From a virus: 28,864 nt of DNA. How positions within the stretch are numbered: the first letter of the stretch is position 1; each line of letters begins with the position of its first letter. The DNA is taken from IMG/VR virus record IMGVR_UViG_3300037487_000878, positions 1 through 28,864 of that record; one strand, written 5' to 3'. A program made the position numbers and the translations under genes. The notes beneath the pieces were generated by a model that did no database searches, was not told the DNA's origin, and worked only from the letters and a program-made list of their open reading frames with translations. Shown piece by piece: positions 7,803 through 15,704 of this stretch.

Positions 7803-9344
7803 TTATCTGCCGAACAGCGTTTTTGAGAAAGCGTCCATCAAAACTGCCCTTCCACCTTTCGGTGCTTCTCCTTTTGCGTCGATTGGAGCACCACTACCAA
7901 CTGAAGGAGACACCGGCTTTACGGCTTGAGCTTGGGGTGCTGCGGCCTGAACCCCTTGTGCTGCCTTTGTCGCATCCGACTTTGACGAACCTGCTGCTGC
8001 CGCAGTCCTCGGCACGAAACCCATCGACTCGGCAATCTTTTTGTAGCGATCTTTTTCCGTCTTGATGATTTGCGCTGCGGTTTTTGCTGCGAAATCCACA
8101 ACTCCAGAGACGAGGTGATCCGGCGTCAGGTACCAGTGCTTCTCGCGCTGCGCTGCGTTCATTCTTCCGAAGTCGGCCCGCGACGCGAACATCTTTCCAG
8201 ATTCATCCGTGCGGCCAGCGCACCGGGCCTCGCCATCAATCAGGATTTCGTTCCACTTCTGGTGAAGCGGGTTGTTCGGGTCAATGGCGAACCTGCCACG
8301 CGGGTCGTCGAGCTGAATAATCGTCTCGATGATTGGCTGAAGTGGCCCAAGCGTGTGGGTCAGCACCTCTGCCGTGATGGGATCCTCTTCCTCAAGCTTG
8401 GAGAACCCGCCCTTCGTGATTCTTTCGTGGACATCTTCACCGACGGACCTGGCGAGCAGTCCGGCTGCGGATGTGAATGCGCGATCAACTGTTGGTGCCA
8501 GCTCGATCCGCGCACTGTCGCGTTCAAGTTCCTTGAATTTTGCATTCGATCCCCTGAGCTTTCGTTCGACAATCTCCTCCGCCTTGATTTCAATCTCGGC
8601 GTCTCGGAACTCTCGGTCTGACCAAGGCTTTTCCAAAGCCTCGTAAAACGTGTCATGCTCATCATCGTCCGGACTGAACACCCTTCCTGGATTTGATTCT
8701 TCCCAGCGTGATGCGTAATCCTCGGACTTCTTGATGTGGTCCAAGACGATCTTCTCGGCACCCTTAAATTTCGGGTTCGTCTCGCTCAGGTGCTTTGCCG
8801 TCAGGTATTCCCGCCGGTCGTCTTCCTTCAGCGAGTCTTCCAGCTTAACCGGGGCAGGCTCATTGCGCTGGACGGATGGCTGCATGGCTCGCACGGCAGC
8901 CGCCGTCGCCGCCGTCGCCGCATCGCTGACCAACTTACCGGTGTCGATTGGCTCTGGTGCTGGCTTCTTCTTGGAAACAATGGTCTTGGCCGGCTTGTCT
9001 TCCGTCGGAGCGGCAACGACTGGGGCTTCAGCCTTCTTTTCCTCCGGTTTGGGGGTGAATTTGAGGGCTTTCGCAATCAAGTCACCGAGCTTCGGCCTGT
9101 CAGATGGGGGTGTTTCAGCCCCTGATTCCGCTGGTTTTTCAGGGGTTTCGACCGCTTTCGGGGTGGATTCAGCCTCCTTTTTGGACCTGCGCCGGGCGAT
9201 CAAGGCGTCCATTGCCAGGTTCGGGTCGCTTTCCATGCGCTGCATGGCGGACTGAGGGGCTGGCGGCTGGGGTGCTTGGGGTGGCTGTTGGGCTTCGGGT
9301 GGTAGCTGCGGGGCTGGAGCTACCGGGGCGGATTCGATTGGCAT
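7803..9344 (-). CDS. Probable capsid scaffolding protein (513 aa)
   Basis: The first 35 residues are a Pro/Gln/Ala-rich tail. The rest is strongly charged, Lys/Glu/Ala-rich and largely helical (for example SKKEAESTPKAVETPEK and FRDAEIEIKAEEIVERK). It ends in a basic, hydrophobic FSKTLFGR tail. High charge, low aromatic content and a basic C-terminus are typical of phage scaffolding proteins, whose C-terminus binds the capsid protein. The position between portal and capsid genes is the usual one. No protease motif was seen. Start is ATG in the context AATTATGCC. The family was not identified by sequence, so this is a composition and context call. Confidence 0.75.
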   Translation of the reverse strand: MPIESAPVAPAPQLPPEAQQPPQAPQPPAPQSAMQRMESDPNLAMDALIARRRSKKEAESTPKAVETPEKPAESGAETPPSDRPKLGDLIAKALKFTPKPEEKKAEAPVVAAPTEDKPAKTIVSKKKPAPEPIDTGKLVSDAATAATAAAVRAMQPSVQRNEPAPVKLEDSLKEDDRREYLTAKHLSETNPKFKGAEKIVLDHIKKSEDYASRWEESNPGRVFSPDDDEHDTFYEALEKPWSDREFRDAEIEIKAEEIVERKLRGSNAKFKELERDSARIELAPTVDRAFTSAAGLLARSVGEDVHERITKGGFSKLEEEDPITAEVLTHTLGPLQPIIETIIQLDDPRGRFAIDPNNPLHQKWNEILIDGEARCAGRTDESGKMFASRADFGRMNAAQREKHWYLTPDHLVSGVVDFAAKTAAQIIKTEKDRYKKIAESMGFVPRTAAAAGSSKSDATKAAQGVQAAAPQAQAVKPVSPSVGSGAPIDAKGEAPKGGRAVLMDAFSKTLFGR

Positions 9345-9353
9345 AATTGGGCG

Positions 9354-9656
9354 TTACCGACGTGGTTCAAGTTTCACTGTGAACCATTCGTCCTCCTTTT
9401 GCCCAATGTCGTCAAGCACATCCAGCACCGCGCTGTATAGCTCGGCCTGCTTTCTCTGAATCTCAAAGTCCTTCTTTGCTGTCTCGTTATCACTCAGATA
9501 CAGGGACGCATTCATGGCTGCCACCTGCGATTCGATGCAGCGTGCGCCGAGCACCTCCTTGAGAAGTGATAATCCAGGTGATGCGAACAAGTTCGCGAGG
9601 AGTCCCCGCTGATCGGCGTCAACGGGGATGCGGGATGGGATGATTGTGGCGGGCAT
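9354..9656 (-). CDS. Hypothetical protein between portal and scaffold (100 aa)
   Basis: The ATG at 9656 gives MPATIIPSRIPVDADQRG and lies in a TTATGCC context like two other starts in this block. A TTG at 9677 would add seven residues and lies nearer the portal stop. The C-terminal half is an amphipathic helix (NETAKKDFEIQRKQAELYSAV) ending in a charged tail. It is 36 nt downstream of portal and 10 nt upstream of scaffold, so it is certainly in the same transcript. The function is unknown; small head-morphogenesis proteins are common at this position. Confidence 0.72.
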   Translation of the reverse strand: MPATIIPSRIPVDADQRGLLANLFASPGLSLLKEVLGARCIESQVAAMNASLYLSDNETAKKDFEIQRKQAELYSAVLDVLDDIGQKEDEWFTVKLEPRR

Positions 9657-9691
9657 AAGAGGTGTCAGCAACTCCAATCAGGAGAATGCCG

Positions 9692-12115
9692 TCAGAACAG
9701 GGCGTTCTCCGGATCCATCATGGGCTGCATCATCGGTGCCGGCTGCTGCGACTGCTCAACCGCAACCGTCAACTGCTGCATGGCTTCACCGAGAGCGGCA
9801 ATCTGCTGCGCCTGCGCCTGTGTAGCCTCAGCCGTCTGCTGAACGACCTGAGCAAGCGGCTCAACCTGCTGCGCGATGCCCTGCATGGCCTGCCCGACTA
9901 TCTGCTGCGTCTGCTGGCCGGCTGCCTCAATCGTCTGCTGCTGTGATTGAGCTACCAGTTGCTTCATTTGCTCGGCTACCTGCTTGAGCATCTCGGACAT
10001 CTGGCCTGCCTGCTCCTCCGGATTGGATTCCGGCTTGATAGCCGTGCCTCGAAGCTTGAATTCCTTCGGGAGCCCGCTGGTTTGGATGATCTGGTTCAGC
10101 AAGTCAATGAGCTGAGGTGCGCCGATGGACTGAATGATGACAGGGTTTCCGGCAACAGCCGAGAACACCTTACTCATGGCGTCCGCGATACCAGGATTGT
10201 CGATGCGGTCCTGTCCGTCTCGCTTGGAGGCGAACGATTCCAGCTCCATTGCGGACTTCTTGGCTGTGGCTACGTGCATACTGTCAGGGCTCTGAGCGTT
10301 GTATGCGCTGTCGTCCGAAATGGTAAGCCCTACCTTCTCCATCAGCTTCTTGAACTCATCTTCGGTGGCAGCCCATGCCGACGTGACCCCTACGGTGATG
10401 TCGTCGTCCGCGTACGCCATCGTGGCGTCGTAAAGCATCTTCTTCTTGGCGTAGTCGCCGGAGTCGATGAACGAACCGGTGAACGCCACGCGCGTCGAGG
10501 TGTTGCCTGCGATGATGCGGCTCTCCGCTGCGCTCTGCTCATGGCTTGCGGCCTGACCAATCTCCTGCGGGGACAACTGCATGATTCGGTCGAGCATGTT
10601 CAGCACGCCAGCGATCAAAGTCGCCAGTTCACCCGTGTTGTGGTGGGTTAGCTGGGGGGTATGGAACGCCTCACGCTGGTCTGTCTTGGTCCGGTAGTTG
10701 ACCGTGCTGTTGTAGGGGATGTACACCCGCGAGCCGACCATCTTGAAGCCCAAGTTCTCAAGCTTGTTCAGGTATTCGACCGGGATCTTCTCGGCATCGT
10801 AGAAGATGGGGTTCTGAAGGTTCTCCTTGGTGGCCGCAATCCAGTTCGTCAGGAGATTGCTGACGTGATCCTGAAACGGGATGATCTCCAAGGCCAGCGA
10901 GCGGTGGCGAGCCCGGTTGAAGTCGGCATCGAATGCGTAAGTCGGTATGACATCGAACGCCAGAGGCTCCGCCCAGATGACCGTGCTGTCGGAAGCGAAC
11001 ACGAACCGGAACCAGACAGGGTGCTCGTAGGTTCCGAGCCCGTAGTCCTTGGGGACGATTCGCTGGAAGTGCTGAGTGACCAACGTGGACGCATTGAAGT
11101 CACCCTTTCCGTAATACCTTGCGGCCTCCGATTCCCTGTCCAACGCGCCAACTCCACCAGAGCCATCCCGGCTCGGAAACGACATCGCACAAGGAAACAC
11201 TTGCTCCAAGAAGTCGCTTTTCCCCAGGTCGAACCACGACAGGGATCCCAGCGTTATCTTGTCCTTGTTCCAATACAGGTCGTTGTCGTGGATTTTGTCG
11301 TATCGGCATAGCTCCCAGTATCCGGCGTATTCGCAGCCCGAATTCGAGTTCAGCGTCGAGAGCCTGTGATACAAATCGTAGTAGATGCGGGATGGATGGG
11401 GGATGTTGAACCGGAGCCCCTCGCGAACAATCGTCTCCTTGCCTCCCTCGTCCTCCTGCTTCTCCGAGAACCACGCCTCACGCGGGAAGTTGATGCAGAA
11501 CCCGTAGAGCAAGGTCTGGAGAATTGTCTGCTTGGTATCGGACGGGTAGTCAAACCATGTGGACTGCTTCTCGATGACTTGGGTCAGAACCTCTGCCCGA
11601 ATCCTGTTCTCCTTCGTGAACTGCACCGGCTCATACTTGAAATGTGGGGTCTGGTTCCGGTCGTTGAAAAGCTTTGCCCATCGAATGCCGATGTAGGCCA
11701 TGACAATCGGGACGAAGATGTTGAAGAAGACCGGGATGTTGATCGCCTTTTTCGGGCTGCCATCCGCGTTGCAGCACGTCTTCCCGTTCTCCGTGATGTC
11801 CGGAAGCAGGTGGGACAGACCCCAACTGTTCACCGTCTCCAGCACCTTCTTGTCGTCCGGCTTGCTGCTCAGGAGTCCGCGAAGCTGCGTGTAGGACACC
11901 TGGTAGAACGGAGCGTCATAGGCCCAGTCCATCGCCTTGAACAATCGGTAGTCCTGCCGGTTCCTGCCAATGCCGTCTCGGATGATGCTGCCGATGTCGT
12001 CCACCAGCTTCTTCACCTTTGGCCGTTTGACCAAGGTGTCCGAGTCGAACGCTTTCTTAAGGCTTGCAGGATCAAGCCCGTGCTCGGTTACAAGCCTGTG
12101 GATTGGCGCGGCCAC
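9692..12115 (-). CDS. Probable portal protein (807 aa)
   Basis: At 807 residues this is in the size range of large podoviral portals. The body is aromatic-rich and mixed alpha/beta, with a DFNRARHRSLALEIIPFQDH segment, QNPIFYDAEKIP and the stretch LMDRIMQLSPQEIG-like helix before GQAASHEQSAAES. The last 110 residues are Gln/Ala-rich and helical (QQTQQIVGQAMQGIAQQ), matching the barrel or crown extension of portals. It neighbours the terminase and precedes the scaffold and capsid genes, which is the classic head order. The start is GTG, 2 nt after the stop of the upstream gene. I rely on context and architecture and did not see a defining motif. Confidence 0.8.
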   Translation of the reverse strand: MAAPIHRLVTEHGLDPASLKKAFDSDTLVKRPKVKKLVDDIGSIIRDGIGRNRQDYRLFKAMDWAYDAPFYQVSYTQLRGLLSSKPDDKKVLETVNSWGLSHLLPDITENGKTCCNADGSPKKAINIPVFFNIFVPIVMAYIGIRWAKLFNDRNQTPHFKYEPVQFTKENRIRAEVLTQVIEKQSTWFDYPSDTKQTILQTLLYGFCINFPREAWFSEKQEDEGGKETIVREGLRFNIPHPSRIYYDLYHRLSTLNSNSGCEYAGYWELCRYDKIHDNDLYWNKDKITLGSLSWFDLGKSDFLEQVFPCAMSFPSRDGSGGVGALDRESEAARYYGKGDFNASTLVTQHFQRIVPKDYGLGTYEHPVWFRFVFASDSTVIWAEPLAFDVIPTYAFDADFNRARHRSLALEIIPFQDHVSNLLTNWIAATKENLQNPIFYDAEKIPVEYLNKLENLGFKMVGSRVYIPYNSTVNYRTKTDQREAFHTPQLTHHNTGELATLIAGVLNMLDRIMQLSPQEIGQAASHEQSAAESRIIAGNTSTRVAFTGSFIDSGDYAKKKMLYDATMAYADDDITVGVTSAWAATEDEFKKLMEKVGLTISDDSAYNAQSPDSMHVATAKKSAMELESFASKRDGQDRIDNPGIADAMSKVFSAVAGNPVIIQSIGAPQLIDLLNQIIQTSGLPKEFKLRGTAIKPESNPEEQAGQMSEMLKQVAEQMKQLVAQSQQQTIEAAGQQTQQIVGQAMQGIAQQVEPLAQVVQQTAEATQAQAQQIAALGEAMQQLTVAVEQSQQPAPMMQPMMDPENALF

Positions 12116-12117
12116 AA

Positions 12118-12387
12118 TTACTTGTAGGTTGCAGCAGGCTTCGACGCCGGCTTCATCGCCTCTTCCGGTTCCGCCTCGGCAGTCGCTGGCTCCGTCTCGG
12201 TTTCAGTGTCGGCAGCTTCATCCTCAGTGCCCTCCACCTCTGCGGATGTGACATCAGCCACATTTCGCTTTGGGCCGACGCCGGTCTTCACCTTGACCGT
12301 CAGCTCGTATTCCGTCGAGTCCGCCCAGCCGTCCACCATCTTTTTGACGCCAGGGTCCGCCATGTCGAAAACAATTGTTGAAGCCAT
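12118..12387 (-). CDS. Small acidic protein at the head of the virion operon (89 aa)
   Basis: The ATG at 12387 gives MASTIVFDMADPGVKKMVDG. The context AACGTATGGCT matches the start of the 93-residue tail gene. The N-terminal 50 residues could fold (YELTVKVKTGVG). The C-terminal 40 are a Glu/Thr/Ala-rich acidic tail. It is the first gene of the minus-strand virion transcript and stops 2 nt before the portal GTG. Its 5' end overlaps the 5' end of the divergent terminase gene by 26 bp. A second in-frame ATG at 12363 would share the palindrome CATG with the terminase ATG. Function unknown. Confidence 0.65.
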   Translation of the reverse strand: MASTIVFDMADPGVKKMVDGWADSTEYELTVKVKTGVGPKRNVADVTSAEVEGTEDEAADTETETEPATAEAEPEEAMKPASKPAATYK

Positions 12388-13987
12388 ACGTTTTGAACTT
12401 GAACATCTAACTGCCCTCCCCGCAACCTCAATCGTGCCAATCAAAGTCAATCCTGAAAGCGGTTTCATATACGATACGGACGGGGCTTGGTATCCCCCTC
12501 TCAACCAGAAGCAGTTTGAGATATTCAGCGATTACCACCGCTACCTGCTCATCCACGGGCCGCGTAAGTCCGGCAAGACATTTGCGATTCTCCAGAAGGT
12601 AATCCGCCATGCGTTCGACGTGAACGGGGCGATGGTCGCCATCGTCACGAAGACCATCAAGAACGCCAAGTCAGCCGGCGTGTGGGTTCTGCTGGATCGA
12701 ATGCTGAAGATGTGGGCTCAGGGGTGCCACGGATTTACGATCACCGAAGGACCGAAGACGACCGGTGATTCCAAGATGAGCTTCGTCCGGATACGCAACC
12801 GGCACGGAACCATCTCCGAGATTCAGTGTCACTCCCTGGAACACTCGACGGAGGTTGAGGCGAAGTTCAAGGGTCCGGCGTATTCGATGTTCTGGCTGTC
12901 GGAGTTCGACCAGTATTGCGACGAGCACGCATTCGACATCTTCTGCGACGCGCTGCGCATGTGGCCGAACGTGAAGTATGAGGAGCACCAGATCATCTGC
13001 GACTGCAATCCTCCGGACACTGGAACGAACAACTGGATCCATGACAAGTGGTTCAAGTTCAAAGATTCCGTGCTGAAGGATGACGACGACAAGATTTTCC
13101 AAGACGGACTTCATCGGATCTTGGTGAACCTTGACGACAACCCGCAGCTCGATCCTCGCGAGCGGCGTGAAATCGAGACGCGCTACAAGAAGCGCAAGGC
13201 GCTGTTCAACCGATTCATCCTCGGCCTGTGGGAGCAGGACATCACCGACGGTCACTTCTCTGACGTGTATGACGAATCAGAGCACGTCCTCGGAAATGTG
13301 GACTGCGCGGAAGAGGACTGGGAGATCATGGTTCCAACACCTGGATGCACAACGCTCATCGGTGGGTGGGATATGGGTGAGAGCAAGAACCACTCGTTCC
13401 ACATCATGGAGAAGATTATCACCGAGCATCCAGTCACGAAGCGCCAGATCATCGCGTTCTCCGTGATTGATGAGTTCGTCGTGATCCGGACCTACAAGTC
13501 GATCCGAGAGTTCACCGAAATCTGCTTGGAAAAGATTGAGCACTGGAACAACTGGCAGCTCAAGAAGTGCAACATCAAGTTGAACTGGCGTCACTGGTCC
13601 GACACCTCTGCATTCAGCGACCGGGCGTCAGCGGAGAAGAGTGACGCTGCCATCACGTACGAGGCGAGCGATGGCCAGATCGTCCTTAACGCTGCACCGA
13701 AATACAAGGACTCGAACCGAGACAAGGTGAAGCTTGTCTGGCAGTTCCTTTACGAGAAGCGGTTGCACATCTCCGCACAACTTACAGCGACGCGCGCGAT
13801 GCTGACGAATCTTCGGAGCGATCCTCACACGGCGTCTCATTACGTGAAGCGTGACGACCACAAGCATCCGTTCGACTCAATGTCGTATCCAATCATTGCA
13901 GAGGCACCGTCTGACATGATGCGCTCCGCTGAGATCGGGACAACGACCAAGAAGGAATTCTCAGGCATGGTAATTTCAGGAGCATAA
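12362..13987 (+). CDS. terL: Terminase large subunit (541 aa)
   Basis: The DNA-packaging motor and nuclease. ATPase motifs: Walker A GPRKSGKT at 66-73, Walker B MFWLSEFD at about 176-183 with the catalytic Glu, and the coupling motif CDCNPPD near 213-219. The segment DDNPQLDPRERREIETRYK and FNRFILGLW is the usual linker. RNase H-type nuclease acidic residues are in GGWDMGES (D337), HWSDTSAF and HPFDSMSYP. Length is normal for the family. The ATG at 12362 is preferred because upstream residues in this frame are antisense to the neighbouring gene and lack family character. It acts with the portal at the prohead vertex. The small subunit was not identified here. Confidence 0.95.
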   Translation: MSKTIVEAIRFELEHLTALPATSIVPIKVNPESGFIYDTDGAWYPPLNQKQFEIFSDYHRYLLIHGPRKSGKTFAILQKVIRHAFDVNGAMVAIVTKTIKNAKSAGVWVLLDRMLKMWAQGCHGFTITEGPKTTGDSKMSFVRIRNRHGTISEIQCHSLEHSTEVEAKFKGPAYSMFWLSEFDQYCDEHAFDIFCDALRMWPNVKYEEHQIICDCNPPDTGTNNWIHDKWFKFKDSVLKDDDDKIFQDGLHRILVNLDDNPQLDPRERREIETRYKKRKALFNRFILGLWEQDITDGHFSDVYDESEHVLGNVDCAEEDWEIMVPTPGCTTLIGGWDMGESKNHSFHIMEKIITEHPVTKRQIIAFSVIDEFVVIRTYKSIREFTEICLEKIEHWNNWQLKKCNIKLNWRHWSDTSAFSDRASAEKSDAAITYEASDGQIVLNAAPKYKDSNRDKVKLVWQFLYEKRLHISAQLTATRAMLTNLRSDPHTASHYVKRDDHKHPFDSMSYPIIAEAPSDMMRSAEIGTTTKKEFSGMVISGA

Positions 13988-13990
13988 AAT

Positions 13991-14173
13991 ATGACACTCA
14001 TCATTCGCGACAAGACGGGGCTTCGTGATCTTGGGACAATCGAAATTGAGGAGGGCGTCGTCAAGCACGCCACTGGAGTAGCAACTGCATGGAAGGGTTG
14101 GGTTGAGGAATCCGTTAAGGAGTACGTGAAGACGTGCGGTTTCAAGACGGAGAAGAAGGCTCCGACTCCTTAA
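13991..14173 (+). CDS. Small protein cotranscribed with terminase (60 aa)
   Basis: The 60-residue protein begins MTLIIRDKTGLRDLGTIEIE and is followed by AWKGWVEESVKEYVKTCG. It is soluble, with a beta-rich first half and an amphipathic helix. It starts 3 nt after the terminase stop and is followed within 20 nt by an intrinsic terminator, so the pair forms a two-gene transcript. The last 32 bp overlap, tail to tail, the minus-strand membrane protein gene. No family is recognised. A packaging accessory role is possible from position only. Confidence 0.75.
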   Translation: MTLIIRDKTGLRDLGTIEIEEGVVKHATGVATAWKGWVEESVKEYVKTCGFKTEKKAPTP

Positions 14174-14375
14174 CGGAAGCCGTCGAACACGATCCCTCTG
14201 CGCCTTGTGTGCGGAGGGATTTTTTCTGTTCAGCCCTCATTCGATTCAGCTCATTGCGCATCGACTTATTCTGCGCGATTCCTCCGAGCTGCTCAATCCA
14301 CAGCATTAGAAGCGCAAACACAAAACCAAACACTGCACCTAACAGAATGTAAGCTAGCATCATAATTGGAGTCAT
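14142..14375 (-). CDS. Small one-pass membrane protein (77 aa)
   Basis: Residues about 4-26 are a strong membrane segment (MLAYILLGAVFGFVFALLML). A basic, helical cytoplasmic-type region follows (SMRNELNRMRAEQKKSLR), then a Ser/Glu-rich tail. It starts with an ATGA overlap on the acyltransferase stop, so it is translated with it. Its 3' end contains the sequence of the opposite-strand terminator and overlaps the 60-residue gene by 32 bp. Candidates are a holin-like or spanin-like protein, or a membrane partner of the acyltransferase. No lysis enzyme is nearby, so the lysis role is unsupported. Confidence 0.7.
   Translation of the reverse strand: MTPIMMLAYILLGAVFGFVFALLMLWIEQLGGIAQNKSMRNELNRMRAEQKKSLRTQGAEGSCSTASVKESEPSSPS
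14192..14225 (+). terminator. Intrinsic terminator after the terminase transcript
   Basis: The arms ATCCCTCTGCGC (14192-14203) and GTGCGGAGGGAT (14209-14220) form a 12-bp stem with two G-U pairs and a 5-nt loop. TTTTT follows at 14221-14225. It lies 18 nt past the stop of the 60-residue gene and inside the 3' end of the opposite-strand membrane protein gene. Confidence 0.9.
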
Positions 14376-14965
14376 AATTTTTCCGCAAGAGGGCTGACTA
14401 TCGTGCTTCCGTCCGGGAAGTATCCACGCACTATGCAGTTCGCACCTACCGTGCAGTTGCTTCCAAGCCGCACACCCGGTAGCAGGATTGAGTTTCGTCC
14501 GATGAAGCAGTTCTCTCCAACAAACACAGCCTTGCGAAACGACATCCCACTGCGGGAGACGAAGCGATGATGTGGCTCAAGGTTGTGGGACGAGTCGGAA
14601 ATGAACACGTTGGTACTGATTAAACAGCCGTCACCGATCCACATTGGACCTTCTGCGTAAAGCCTGGTTCCGTCGCCGATTGATACACCGTCCCCAATTG
14701 TGATAGACCCTGACCTTGCATGGATCGGAATGAACACGGAGCAACCTCTATGAATTCCAACGAGTGACCCGATGTGTATCCGGTCGAGCGTAGCCAGTGA
14801 CCACTTAACGCTGCGGTGAAAAAAACACCCATTGCCGTGGCGCAATCGGAGAACCCGAAGCATCAGCCGCATTGGGCTGTTTGATGCCGACTGGACGAAC
14901 CTCGCAAAGCGTATGATAAATTTCAATTTGGAGATCTCCGATGGTTCCTTCCGCAATGGCTGCAT
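14372..14965 (-). CDS. Left-handed beta-helix (hexapeptide) acyltransferase (197 aa)
   Basis: From about residue 60, hexapeptide-type repeats run through IHIGSLVGIHRGCSVFIP, GSITIGDGVSIGDGTRLY, MWIGDGCLISTNVFIS, VFVGENCFIGRNSILLPGV and RLGSNCTVGANCIVRGYFP. The SDSSHN motif supplies the candidate catalytic His (H127). This is the WbbJ/maltose O-acetyltransferase type, which transfers an acyl group, usually from acetyl-CoA, to sugars. The end SPLAEKL corresponds to the usual G-x-PAK end. It is encoded inside the replication operon. A TTG at 14926 (residue 14) would overlap the upstream stop as TTGA and is an alternative start. A role in host surface sugar modification is inference. Confidence 0.9.
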   Translation of the reverse strand: MQPLRKEPSEISKLKFIIRFARFVQSASNSPMRLMLRVLRLRHGNGCFFHRSVKWSLATLDRIHIGSLVGIHRGCSVFIPIHARSGSITIGDGVSIGDGTRLYAEGPMWIGDGCLISTNVFISDSSHNLEPHHRFVSRSGMSFRKAVFVGENCFIGRNSILLPGVRLGSNCTVGANCIVRGYFPDGSTIVSPLAEKL

Positions 14966-15114
14966 ACTATGATCGGGAGCTGCGGGTGTGGCGGATTATG
15001 AACCGAGTGAAACGCCTTGTGGTTCTTTCGGCAATCCCGATTCGCTGCACCAGTGATATTTCCGATAAACATGCGGATGCGATTGAATATCGTTTGTGGT
15101 TTCTGGTGTTTCAT
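14923..15114 (-). CDS. Small basic zinc-finger-like protein (63 aa)
   Basis: The ATG at 15114 overlaps the helicase-loader stop as ATGA. The product begins MKHQKPQTIFNRIRMFIG and ends IIVCSHCGRNHRRSPN. It is basic, with CxxC followed by H, which could bind zinc if completed by upstream Cys/His (C28, H32, H36). The stop overlaps the acyltransferase 5' end by 43 bp. The overlap geometry is the main support. Function unknown; a nucleic-acid-binding accessory of replication is possible. Confidence 0.65.
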   Translation of the reverse strand: MKHQKPQTIFNRIRMFIGNITGAANRDCRKNHKAFHSVHNPPHPQLPIIVCSHCGRNHRRSPN

Positions 15115-15704
15115 TTCCTCACAAAGTAATCCCTGACATTCAGCTCCACCACCACGGAGCCATCCCGCTGCATCCGGCTGCTGACGCGCTCGTCTACCTG
15201 AGCCCCGATTTCCTGAAGGCTTCGGTTGCTCGTAACCACGGTCCACTTCCCGACACGCTTTGAGCACAGGCGAGCGAGGCAGTCCCGGACATGTCCATTC
15301 TTGTCCCGGTCGGCACCAATCTCGTCGATGACAACGACACGCTCCTGAGCGATGTCATCCAGCATCCCGGTCCACTCGTTCTGCTGAAGGTGCCATGCTA
15401 CGTCAGGCCAGTCACAGAACCGACCAGGGTTCAGGCCGTCAGTGAACTGTTCCCTCCAGTGAGGAGACTGCTTGTACCAGTCCCAGATGGTGCGCGCGAG
15501 GAACGTCTTCCCGCATCCGGAAGGGCCAAGCAGCACCAACCACCGTGGCTTCTGTCCGGTCCTGATGTCATCGATGAACCGGACGCACTCCTTTGCCAGT
15601 TGCCGGAGCTGCTTCTGCTCCTCCTTGGTTCCAGTTATCTTGAACCGGAAGATGTCGATCCAGCGGTCAAGGTCTTCTTTGCTCAGTTGGTGTTCGGGTG
15701 TCAT
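15111..15704 (-). CDS. DnaC-like helicase loader ATPase (197 aa)
   Basis: AAA+ ATPase of the DnaC/IstB type, which loads the replicative helicase on DNA. Walker A GPSGCGKT is at 60-67, Walker B VVVIDEIG at 123-130, sensor-1-type VVTSN at 156-160, and a Box VII-like VSSRM with an arginine at 177. The N-terminal 50 residues are helical and would contact helicase or the initiator. The start at 15704 is chosen because its ATG overlaps the stop of the upstream replication gene as ATGA; an in-frame ATG further upstream lies deep in that gene. The length is slightly short for DnaC and normal for phage versions. The initiator-then-loader order matches many phages. Confidence 0.9.
   Translation of the reverse strand: MTPEHQLSKEDLDRWIDIFRFKITGTKEEQKQLRQLAKECVRFIDDIRTGQKPRWLVLLGPSGCGKTFLARTIWDWYKQSPHWREQFTDGLNPGRFCDWPDVAWHLQQNEWTGMLDDIAQERVVVIDEIGADRDKNGHVRDCLARLCSKRVGKWTVVTSNRSLQEIGAQVDERVSSRMQRDGSVVVELNVRDYFVRK

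Noticed and set aside
7349-8065. Plus-strand open frame of 238 codons
   Set aside because: Crosses the capsid start, the inverted repeat and the scaffold end on the other strand, with no ribosome site or family pattern.
12206-12361. 52-codon N-terminal extension of the terminase frame
   Set aside because: It is antisense to the 89-residue gene, is Ser/Thr/Pro-rich, and lies ahead of a natural ATG at 12362 that gives a normal-length terminase.
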